DNA from: JAVBOV01 sp031550205
Lineage (GTDB): Bacteria > Pseudomonadota > Alphaproteobacteria > RF32 > CAG-239
NCBI GenBank assembly: GCA_031550205.1
Contig: JAVBOV010000036.1
Location: 1-5,192 of the forward strand
Reading direction: 5' to 3'
Length of the DNA stretch: 5,192 bases
The position numbers and the translations under genes were made by a program. Shown piece after piece: positions 1 through 5,192 of this stretch. The notes under the pieces are model-generated. The model had not been told where the DNA came from. It saw only the letters and a list, made by a program, of their open reading frames with translations, and did no database searches. How positions within the stretch are numbered: the first letter of the stretch is position 1; each line of letters opens with the position of its first letter.

Positions 1-910
1 CGTGCGCCAAATCAACCCCGGGCTCGCCCTGACGCAGCGTTGCCGCAATGCTGAACAATGCCTCGCTCATGCCGAATGTCGGCTTGTTAACAATTCTTGG
101 AGTATATTGCGGCTTTGCCTCGACAATTCTCTGGTTAAGCCTTTGCAGCATGTCAAAAAGACTCTTGTCGTCATTATACTTTTCCAAAAGCTCCACCGCC
201 TTAATCTTTTGATCGGTGCGCACATAAAAATTGGTAATGACCTGCAGACTTCTAAAAGACATGTCTGAAGAATATTCTTTCACAATTTTCTCATAATCAA
301 ACTGAGCCGCTTCATTATCCTTAAAATAATCATTAATCATTCCGGCATGAAAATAATATAACGGCCTGAAGCTCGGCTCTTTTTTCAAAACCGCCAAAGT
401 TTCCAGCGCCTTGTTTTTCTCATTAAGCCCGGCATATGCCCATGAAGACATCAGCGGCACAATAAATTCCTTATAAATCGGCCCGTCAAGCTTACTCAAA
501 ATTTTGTTAACCTCGGCATAGCGGCCTTTTTTCATATGCTCAACCGCCATAATAATGTAGGTAAAATTGTTTTCATCTCCGGCCTTAAGAGATATTTCGG
601 CATATTTTGCGGCGGTCTCAACTCTTTCCTGAGAGGCCAAAATCACATAAATTCTGCTGAGCAGGTCTTTGTTTTTGGGGTCTTGATCCAAAACCGCCAT
701 ATAATAATCGGCAGCCTTGTCAAAATCTTTGCGCAAATGAGCCACCCTCCCGGCCAAATAATTTCCGTAAGGATTGCTGAACTTTTCGCCGATTGCCGCC
801 GGCTCGTTTGGCGCCTGCGGAAAAATCAGCCCTTCCATGCATGAATTAAACATTAAAATACTTAAGATAATCGCCAGAAAACCGCTCAATTTTGACATTT
901 TCAAATCCAT
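1..910 (-). CDS. TPR-repeat lipoprotein, partial (C-terminus beyond left edge)
   Basis: An uninterrupted minus-strand frame runs from ATG at 910 to the left edge: 303 codons without a stop, so the 3' end is missing. The N-terminus is Lys-containing, then hydrophobic (residues 10-20), followed by FNSC with Cys24. This resembles a lipobox, although Phe at -3 is atypical, so lipid anchoring is likely but not certain. The rest is predicted helical. TPR-like helix pairs are visible at about residues 47-78 (GNYLAGRVAHLRKDFDKAADYY, then the DQDPKN turn) and less clearly at 81-140 and 155-210. Such repeats normally mediate protein-protein contacts; no catalytic motif is seen. An alternative start at 898 (residue Met5) has a TGGA element 7 nt upstream, whereas 910 has no clear Shine-Dalgarno, so 898 may be the true start. 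It is divergent from the glycosylase gene. Alphaproteobacteria carry similar longer TPR proteins near this glycosylase (recalled, not checked). Function is unknown. Confidence 0.85.
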   Translation of the reverse strand, partial: MDLKMSKLSGFLAIILSILMFNSCMEGLIFPQAPNEPAAIGEKFSNPYGNYLAGRVAHLRKDFDKAADYYMAVLDQDPKNKDLLSRIYVILASQERVETAAKYAEISLKAGDENNFTYIIMAVEHMKKGRYAEVNKILSKLDGPIYKEFIVPLMSSWAYAGLNEKNKALETLAVLKKEPSFRPLYYFHAGMINDYFKDNEAAQFDYEKIVKEYSSDMSFRSLQVITNFYVRTDQKIKAVELLEKYNDDKSLFDMLQRLNQRIVEAKPQYTPRIVNKPTFGMSEALFSIAATLRQGEPGVDLAH

Positions 911-979
911 TTATTAACTATTAAGTCATCTCACTATAATTAACTTGTAAAAAAATATCTAGTAGTTTAATTTGAATAT
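911..979. promoter_or_regulatory. Divergent intergenic promoter region; TATAAT -10 box at 935-940 (+)
   Basis: This 69-bp AT-rich gap separates two divergent genes, so it should hold promoters for both. A perfect TATAAT lies at 935-940 on the plus strand. The hexamer 17 bp upstream (912-917, TATTAA) is a poor -35. Transcription from it would start near 947 and give a leader of about 33 nt to the glycosylase ATG. On the minus strand the same segment reads ATTATAGT, so TATAGT (about 932-937) could be an overlapping -10 for the TPR gene. No operator-like inverted repeat was noticed. The -10 match is seen directly; promoter activity is inferred. Confidence 0.45.
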
Positions 980-1738
980 ATGCAGAAAAAAGACATTTTG
1001 GAATTTTACATTGCCTCCGGCATCTCTGAAATTATCGGAGATGAGCCTTTCGGCGTGCAAAAAAAAGAAGCTCCGGCGCCGCTGCAATCAGCCGCTTCCG
1101 TTGTGGTCAGAAACACCGTAGACACCATCCAAAACTCCAAAGAAATATGCGATTCTGCCAAAACTCTGGCTGAATTAAAAACCCTGGTTGAGAACTTTAC
1201 CGGCTGCTCTCTTAAGACAACCGCCGCCAACACCGTTTTCGGCGACGGCAACCCCTCTTCCAAACTTATGATAATCGGTGAAGCCCCCGGTGCCGACGAG
1301 GACCGCCAAGGCCTGCCGTTTGTAGGGCGCTCCGGCAGACTCTTGGATAAAATGCTTGGAACCTTGGGCATCACCAGACAAAACTGTTACATTACCAACA
1401 TTTTACCGTGGCGCCCGCCCGGCAACCGCACTCCCACCGCCGTTGAGGTTTCCGTCTGCCTGCCTTTTTTGCAAAAGCAAATAGAGCTGATTCGTCCTGA
1501 AATTATCTTGGTCTTGGGCGGAAGCGCCGCCAACTCTTTGCTTGACAACGCCGAGCCCATCTCCAGACTAAGAGGCAAATGGTGGGAATATCAAACCAAA
1601 AACCATCAAAAGATTGAAGTCCTTGCCACTTTTCACCCGGCGTATCTTTTGCGCAATCCTGCGCAAAAATCCAAGGTTTGGCAAGATTTCATCAAACTCA
1701 ATAAGAAACTGCCTTCCACTCAAGAAGCTGTTAACTAA
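980..1738 (+). CDS. udg: Uracil-DNA glycosylase, family 4 type
   Basis: A 252-residue protein of the uracil-DNA glycosylase superfamily. It is expected to excise uracil from DNA as the first step of base-excision repair in the cytoplasm. Family-4 motifs are clear: GEAPGADED (100-108), the water-activating and uracil-binding loop; FVGRSG (114-119); NILPWRPPGNRTP (140-152); CLPFLQKQI (160-168); and the DNA-intercalation motif HPAYLLRNP (219-227). In the thermophilic family-4 enzymes four cysteines bind a 4Fe-4S cluster. Here only C76 and C160 occupy those positions; F73 and W144 replace the other two. I recall the same in other alphaproteobacterial members, so this is probably lineage-typical, and the cluster may be absent or differently liganded. 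Residues 1-70 are a variable N-terminal extension. The start is well fixed: an in-frame TAA lies at 968-970 and the next Met is residue 97, inside the core. No Shine-Dalgarno is visible. It is divergent from the TPR gene and followed by a 74-bp gap, so probably monocistronic. Confidence 0.95.
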   Translation: MQKKDILEFYIASGISEIIGDEPFGVQKKEAPAPLQSAASVVVRNTVDTIQNSKEICDSAKTLAELKTLVENFTGCSLKTTAANTVFGDGNPSSKLMIIGEAPGADEDRQGLPFVGRSGRLLDKMLGTLGITRQNCYITNILPWRPPGNRTPTAVEVSVCLPFLQKQIELIRPEIILVLGGSAANSLLDNAEPISRLRGKWWEYQTKNHQKIEVLATFHPAYLLRNPAQKSKVWQDFIKLNKKLPSTQEAVN

Positions 1739-1750
1739 ATTGTGAAATTA

Positions 1751-1779
1751 TTGGAAAATTAAACAATTTGGATTATTAT
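1751..1779 (+). promoter_or_regulatory. Candidate sigma70-type promoter for the three-gene secreted operon
   Basis: TTGGAA at 1751-1756 (4 of 6 to TTGACA) and TATTAT at 1774-1779 (5 of 6 to TATAAT) are separated by exactly 17 bp. Initiation would be near 1786, about 27 nt before the ATG at 1813, leaving room for the ribosome binding site. The surrounding gap is very AT-rich, so chance matches are easy. I saw no terminator hairpin after the glycosylase stop, so read-through from upstream is also possible. Confidence 0.4.
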
Positions 1780-1802
1780 TTAAGAAATTTTATTTTTATA
1801 AA

Positions 1803-1809
1803 AGGAAAG
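1803..1809 (+). promoter_or_regulatory. Ribosome binding site that fixes the start at 1813
   Basis: AGGAAAG lies just before ATG 1813, about 6 nt from the AGGA core. It favours 1813 over the upstream in-frame ATG at 1768, which has no such element and would add 15 residues in front of an otherwise normal signal peptide. Confidence 0.75.
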
Positions 1810-1812
1810 AAA

Positions 1813-2574
1813 ATGAGCAACGTAAAACACACTTTAACTTCCATTCTTTTCGCGACTGCAGCTGTTTTTTGCGGCATTGAAGCTAAGGCTGCCGATACTG
1901 AAATTCTTGTCAAAATCAGCGATGTGAAATTGACCAAAGACCTTAACGGAGCCACCACCGGCTGCGACTTTAACGCCACTTTTTACAATCGCTCGGCATT
2001 CAACGTTAACAACGCCGGCCTGGAGCTTATCTGGACCGATGACGCCGCTGAAAACATCATCAATCAGGAAAAAGCCGAGGCGGAGCTCATCTCAAACGCC
2101 GGTGAAAGCACTACCGCCCGCCGCGCCAATGCCAATCGCAGCAGAACCTCGCTTAGGTCAAGCACTGAAGAAGCCACTCCCGGTCAGGTATCTTTAACCG
2201 TAGAACTTCCTCCGCTCAACTCTTATCAGCAGCTTACTCTTCCCTTGAAATTAAAAAATGACCGCTGCTTCCTGCTGGTTAACGACAAAATGGACATTAA
2301 CGTCAACGATTGCTCCTTAAGCGGCACCACCGCGGCCACCGCCGACAATCGCGGCCAGCAGACTGAAGACAAAAAGTCATGCACCCGCATCTTCAAATAT
2401 GTTTCCTCGCGCGATTCTCAATATTACAGAGAATTTAAGCCCATCAGCCTTGAAGAACAGAAAAAAATTGAAACCGACGCTAATGAGAAAAACAAAAACG
2501 ACATTGCCGTATCTTACCAAAACGCTCTTGACGGCATGAACAAAGCCATTCAAACCCTAAGTGAGATTAAATAA
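1813..2574 (+). CDS. Secreted protein of unknown function with four-cysteine domain (paralogue 1)
   Basis: A 253-residue protein that I do not recognise. Residues 1-26 form a Sec signal peptide: a Lys near the start, hydrophobic core 8-20, and AKA before the likely cleavage after Ala26. The mature protein should be periplasmic, or secreted further. A beta-rich domain follows, starting GCDFNATF (50-57), with AGLELIW (68-74), PPLNSYQQLTLPLKL (133-147), RCFLLVND (151-158) and INVNDC (162-167). Its cysteines are C51, C152, C167 and C190, which could form two disulfides. Between strands sits a polar Ser/Thr/Arg/Asn-rich insertion (about 93-124). After C190, the C-terminal 45 or so residues are charged and probably helical. 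The domain pattern recurs in the next gene, which lacks the insertion and the tail. The start is chosen by the AGGAAAG site and the signal peptide. It is first of three packed genes ending in a lytic transglycosylase, so an envelope role is inferred; no enzymatic motif was found. Confidence 0.88.
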   Translation: MSNVKHTLTSILFATAAVFCGIEAKAADTEILVKISDVKLTKDLNGATTGCDFNATFYNRSAFNVNNAGLELIWTDDAAENIINQEKAEAELISNAGESTTARRANANRSRTSLRSSTEEATPGQVSLTVELPPLNSYQQLTLPLKLKNDRCFLLVNDKMDINVNDCSLSGTTAATADNRGQQTEDKKSCTRIFKYVSSRDSQYYREFKPISLEEQKKIETDANEKNKNDIAVSYQNALDGMNKAIQTLSEIK

Positions 2575-2578
2575 GCCG

Positions 2579-3229
2579 ATGAAGAAATTTTTTCTTTCAT
2601 TATTATTTTCCCTTTTCTTATTGGCTCCGGCACACAATTCCGGAGCTCAGGTTTTTGATGACGAAGAAGACAAAAGCACCCTGCAGCCCAAAGTTCAGCC
2701 TGCCGCTTCAGCTTCTTCCTCCAACGCTTGGCTCCCGGCTCAAGAACCCAAAGCTGAAGCCAAACCAGCCGCCCAAGAAGAGCTCTTCATGCCGGAGCAA
2801 AAAACTCCGCAGCTCTCTCGCCCTACCTTGGACGGAGTTGCCCGCGGCCGCATTTCCATGAGCCCGGTTGTCACCAAACAAAACGCCGGCCTGGTTAAAG
2901 ACGACGAGCTTATCTTCATCTATTACAAAGACTTTGCCATTGAGCGTCTTTTAAGCGGCATGGTCACCTGCGATGTCACTTTTGTGGTTTTAACCACTCT
3001 TGACCGCAAACTTTCCAACATCAGCTTCAAGTTAAAATGGCCGACCATGACCACATCCTTGTCTTATGACGACGTTGCCCCCAACACTGAAACCATCTAT
3101 CGTTACACTCTCTTGGGCGACGGCTGTTATTCCATGGATAAAATTCCCAACATCATTGTCAACCGCTGCCGTGTCAAGGACACGAGCCAGCAGGCCTGCG
3201 CCGGTAAGATCAGATGGCTCAGAAAATAA
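2579..3229 (+). CDS. Secreted protein of unknown function with Pro/Ala linker and four-cysteine domain (paralogue 2)
   Basis: A 216-residue protein that I do not recognise. MKKFFLSLLFSLFLLAPAH begins a strong Sec signal peptide, with likely cleavage near SGA|Q (residue 23); retention as a membrane anchor is less likely but possible. Residues 25-85 are an acidic stretch followed by a Pro/Ala/Lys/Glu-rich, probably disordered linker. The C-terminal domain (about 108-216) is beta-rich: CDVTFVVL (131-138), ISFKLKW (148-154), a Y-x-Y-x-L-L-GDGCY segment (174-184), IIVNRC (192-197) and ACAGKIRW (206-213). C131, C183, C197 and C207 match the order in the preceding protein (C51, C152, C167, C190), suggesting divergence from one ancestor. 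The ATG at 2579 is 4 bp after the previous stop. A GTG at 2561 would add six residues before the signal peptide and is less likely. Its own Shine-Dalgarno is weak, so translation may be coupled to the upstream gene. The 3' end overlaps the transglycosylase start by 16 bp. Role is unknown; inferred periplasmic. Confidence 0.88.
   Translation: MKKFFLSLLFSLFLLAPAHNSGAQVFDDEEDKSTLQPKVQPAASASSSNAWLPAQEPKAEAKPAAQEELFMPEQKTPQLSRPTLDGVARGRISMSPVVTKQNAGLVKDDELIFIYYKDFAIERLLSGMVTCDVTFVVLTTLDRKLSNISFKLKWPTMTTSLSYDDVAPNTETIYRYTLLGDGCYSMDKIPNIIVNRCRVKDTSQQACAGKIRWLRK
3203..3208 (+). promoter_or_regulatory. Ribosome binding site inside the upstream gene, for the start at 3214
   Basis: GGTAAG sits 5 nt before ATG 3214 and lies within the last codons of the preceding gene. 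It supports 3214 as the transglycosylase start and gives the 16-bp overlap between the two reading frames. Confidence 0.5.
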
Positions 3230-4962
3230 TCGGAATTTTTGTTTTCCTGCTTGTGTTGTGCCGGGGCGGCTTTGCCGTTGCCCAAAACACCGTAATTACC
3301 GACGATTGTTATGAAAAAATCCTTGAAAAGCACGGTTTAACCGACAAAGATGTGCGCAACTGCAAAAATGCTTTTCGCGCCATTGAAGACGGAAACTTCA
3401 AAGAAGCCGAACAACTGGCTGCGGAAGTTGAGAACAACGCCCTTGCCGGCCATCTTTTGGCTCAAAAATATCTCTCGAATAAATATAAGGCAAATTATCA
3501 GGAGCTAAAATCCTGGCTGCTTAAATATTCTGACCATCCTCAAGGCCACCGCATCTATCAGCTTGCCTTAAAAAAAGGCGATGAGGAAGGCCTTACGATT
3601 CCCTCCGCCGTCAATGGCAGCCGCCAGCGTTTTTTCACGCCCTACAGCTGGTATAATGAAGATTATGAAAACTTAAAACCCAAAAACGGCAAATATCTGC
3701 GCAAGAAGGTAAACGAGTTCAGGAAATATATTAATAACGGCAAAACCCGCATGGCCAAAGGCGTTTTAGAAGATCCGACCTTTCGTCAGCGCATTCCGAA
3801 TAAAAATTATGACGCCATGAGCGCAACTTTGGCTCTGGCATATTTAATGGACAATTATGACAGCCTGGCCATTGCCTGGAGTGAAAAAGCCGTTAAAAGA
3901 AGCAGCGATGCCATCGCCGCATGGATTGCCGGACTTGCTCATTACCGCCAAAAAAATTATCAGGAGGCCGCCAAATATTTTTCCATTTTAAGCGATTTGA
4001 AGGACGATGACGAATGGCTGGTTTCCGGAGGCGGATATTGGGCCAGCCGCAGCTATGAAAAACTCTTAAAATCCAAAGAATCTGAAAAATACTTAATCAA
4101 GGCCGCCAATTATCCGCGCACTTTTTACGGCATCTTGGCCAACGCCAAACTCGGCAAAGAAGTGGAATATAACTGGAGCGGCAAAAGTTATTTAAATGAC
4201 TTGGACGACGACAAATACGTTGAACAGATTTTAAGCTCTCCCTCCATTATGCGGGCGGTTTTGCTGCTTAAATCCAAGCAAAAAGAACTCGCCGCCCTTG
4301 AGCTTAAAGCCGATTATCCTAACATGACGCCGGAACAGCAGGAACTTGCTGTTTATATTACCGAACAATATGACATGCATTCGCTTGGCATCACGCTTTC
4401 CAAGTCTTTAAGAAAAACCGGGCTGGATGTATATTATGACCACATTGCCTACCCCGCCCCGAACTGGAAGCCGCAAAGCGGCTGGAAAGTGGACCAGGCC
4501 TTGGTTTGGGCTTTGGTCAGACAAGAGTCGGCATTCTCACCGGAAGCCAGAAGCGGCGCCGGCGCCAAAGGTTTAATGCAGCTAATGCCGGGCACCGCAT
4601 ATCACATTACCAAAGATAAAAAGATAAAGAAAAATCAGGCGCCGTTGTTTGAGATTGAATATAACCTTGAAACCGGCCAAAACTATGTCAACTACTTGCT
4701 TGAAAAACCTTTCATCGAAGGCAACTTATTTTTTCTGGCCGCAGCTTATAATGCCGGCCCCGGCAATTTAATGAAATGGCAGAAAAAGATGAAATATGAC
4801 GGCGACCCGCTGTTGTTTATTGAGGTTATTCCGTCTCGCGAAACCAGATTATACGTTAAAAGGGTAATGACCAATTATTGGATATATAACGCCCGCTTTG
4901 ATAAACCCAACCCTTCATTAGACGACGTCCTAAACGGCCGCTGGCCATTAGTGCACAAGTAG
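3214..4962 (+). CDS. slt: Soluble lytic murein transglycosylase, Slt70-like (family 1)
   Basis: A 582-residue periplasmic enzyme expected to cleave the MurNAc-GlcNAc bond of peptidoglycan non-hydrolytically, leaving 1,6-anhydroMurNAc ends. Residues 1-23 are a Sec signal peptide (hydrophobic 5-15, cleavage near AVA|Q). Residues about 40-400 form the alpha-helical superhelix typical of Slt70, including TPR-like pairs (205-256) and the family signature YWASRSYEKLL...AANYPRTFYGILA (275-309). The catalytic SLT domain spans about 420-560: VRQESAF with catalytic Glu438, GAKGLMQLMPGTA (450-461), AAAYNAGPGN (509-518), and SRETRLYVKRVMTNYWIY (541-558). All hallmark motifs are intact, so the enzyme should be active. 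It is somewhat shorter than E. coli Slt (about 620 mature residues). C32 and C50 near the mature N-terminus could form a disulfide. It is the last gene of the packed operon and overlaps its neighbour by 16 bp. Murein remodelling is the only firm biochemical clue to what the operon does. Confidence 0.95.
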   Translation: MAQKIIGIFVFLLVLCRGGFAVAQNTVITDDCYEKILEKHGLTDKDVRNCKNAFRAIEDGNFKEAEQLAAEVENNALAGHLLAQKYLSNKYKANYQELKSWLLKYSDHPQGHRIYQLALKKGDEEGLTIPSAVNGSRQRFFTPYSWYNEDYENLKPKNGKYLRKKVNEFRKYINNGKTRMAKGVLEDPTFRQRIPNKNYDAMSATLALAYLMDNYDSLAIAWSEKAVKRSSDAIAAWIAGLAHYRQKNYQEAAKYFSILSDLKDDDEWLVSGGGYWASRSYEKLLKSKESEKYLIKAANYPRTFYGILANAKLGKEVEYNWSGKSYLNDLDDDKYVEQILSSPSIMRAVLLLKSKQKELAALELKADYPNMTPEQQELAVYITEQYDMHSLGITLSKSLRKTGLDVYYDHIAYPAPNWKPQSGWKVDQALVWALVRQESAFSPEARSGAGAKGLMQLMPGTAYHITKDKKIKKNQAPLFEIEYNLETGQNYVNYLLEKPFIEGNLFFLAAAYNAGPGNLMKWQKKMKYDGDPLLFIEVIPSRETRLYVKRVMTNYWIYNARFDKPNPSLDDVLNGRWPLVHK

Positions 4963-5192
4963 GGTAAATTTCTCCCTCTCCTGTTTCATCTTGTGTCTTA
5001 TTGCAGCTTTTTAGATTTTGTTTGCAACCCTTCTTTCTCTTTCGCCACATTGCGAGACAGCCTCAGCTTTGCGAACATACCAAAGAGAAATTTCATTTTT
5101 AGTCTTTAGCTAAAAATGGAATTGATGCACTAAAAAGAAGAACAATATTTGTATGAAAGCAAAGCGCTAGGCATCGAGCCGTGGCAGGACTT
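4963..5192. other. Noncoding tail downstream of the operon; possible dispersed repeat
   Basis: No convincing gene is visible on either strand to the right edge. Positions 4969-5045 are strongly pyrimidine-rich on the plus strand; positions 5085-5160 are A-rich. Short complementary arms exist: AAATTTCTC (4966-4974) with GAGAAATTT (5085-5093), and TTTCTCTTT (5034-5042) with AAAGAGAAA (5082-5090). Both overlap one arm of the hairpin at 5089-5123. The composition differs from the adjacent coding DNA. A repeat shared with other intergenic regions of the genome is possible but cannot be judged from one copy. Confidence 0.4.
5089..5123. repeat. AT-rich hairpin, 14-bp stem and 7-nt loop (possible terminator)
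   Basis: AATTTCATTTTTAG (5089-5102) pairs with CTAAAAATGGAATT (5110-5123) around the loop TCTTTAG; 13 pairs are Watson-Crick and one is a T-G wobble. It begins 126 bp after the transglycosylase stop. The stem is AT-rich and no run of T follows it on either strand, so it is not a canonical intrinsic terminator. It could be a weak bidirectional terminator, a 3'-end processing structure, or part of a repeat element. The pairing is seen directly; the role is inferred. Confidence 0.6.

Noticed and set aside
2..844. Plus-strand open frames at 2-268 and 536-844
   Set aside because: They lie antisense to the continuous minus-strand TPR lipoprotein frame, which has a signal sequence and repeat features; their own translations show no recognisable features.
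1006..1578. Minus-strand open frames opposite the glycosylase gene
   Set aside because: The plus-strand frame carries all family-4 motifs; these are shadow frames with no motif or ribosome binding site.
1739..1775. Possible terminator hairpin after the glycosylase gene
   Set aside because: AT-rich partial complementarity (AAATTATTG with CAATTT) is short and imperfect, with no T-tract, so it is not distinguishable from chance.
1768..1812. Longer start (ATG 1768) for the first unknown secreted protein
   Set aside because: No ribosome binding site precedes it, it would overlap the candidate -10 box, and it would place 15 extra residues before a normal signal peptide; ATG 1813 has AGGAAAG.
3214..3285. 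Lipobox at LVLC (Cys16) of the transglycosylase
   Set aside because: Leu at -1 does not fit a lipobox (Gly, Ala or Ser expected), and a normal signal peptidase I site follows at AVA|Q, so a soluble periplasmic enzyme is preferred.
2655..3333. Alternate-frame open frames at 2655-2861 and 3066-3314 (+) and 3127-3333 (-)
   Set aside because: They are inside the second secreted gene or the slt start region, in other frames, with compositions typical of frame-shifted reads and no start signals.
4856..5050. Minus-strand 64-codon frame overlapping the slt 3' end
   Set aside because: About half of it is antisense to conserved slt sequence; it has only a distant GAGG upstream and no recognisable domain.
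4998..5078. Minus-strand 26-residue frame starting MFAKLRLSRN
   Set aside because: It is short, has no Shine-Dalgarno (TTTCTCTTTGGT precedes it) and a lysine-rich composition expected from the purine-rich strand; a real small gene would need conservation evidence.
5099..5191. Minus-strand open frame entering from the right edge and ending at TAA 5099-5101
   Set aside because: Only 30 codons are visible, with no motif, and the stop lies within the hairpin; it could be the tail of a gene outside the window but nothing here supports that.

Overview
The window looks like chromosomal DNA of a Gram-negative bacterium, most probably an alphaproteobacterium of moderate GC content (inference). Three things point there. 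The uracil-DNA glycosylase is the family-4 form with an LPWRPPGNRTP motif and a single N-terminal CxL cysteine, as I recall from alphaproteobacterial homologues. Next to it is a divergent TPR lipoprotein. Three consecutive proteins carry Sec signal peptides and end in a periplasmic Slt70-type lytic transglycosylase. I see no mobile element, tRNA, rRNA or CRISPR array.

Layout: (1) 1-910, minus strand, the N-terminal 303 codons of a TPR lipoprotein that runs off the left edge. (2) 911-979, a short AT-rich divergent promoter region with a perfect TATAAT facing right. (3) 980-1738, plus strand, a complete uracil-DNA glycosylase. (4) 1739-1812, an AT-rich gap with a plausible sigma70-type promoter and a good ribosome binding site. 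(5) 1813-4962, three tightly packed plus-strand genes: two unrecognised secreted proteins (1813-2574 and 2579-3229) and the lytic transglycosylase (3214-4962). The gaps are 4 bp and then a 16-bp overlap, so they very probably form one operon. (6) 4963-5192, a noncoding tail, pyrimidine-rich at first, then a strong AT-rich hairpin.

The most interesting point is that the two unrecognised secreted proteins are dissimilar overall but appear to share one domain: a CD-x-x-x start, an L-x-W strand, a [RG]C[FY] step, a [I]xVN-x-C strand and a fourth cysteine. They look like diverged tandem paralogues with a conserved four-cysteine pattern, co-expressed with a murein-cleaving enzyme. A cell-envelope role, perhaps as partners or regulators of the transglycosylase, is inference from the operon only. 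The DNA-repair gene and the TPR gene are probably separate transcription units.
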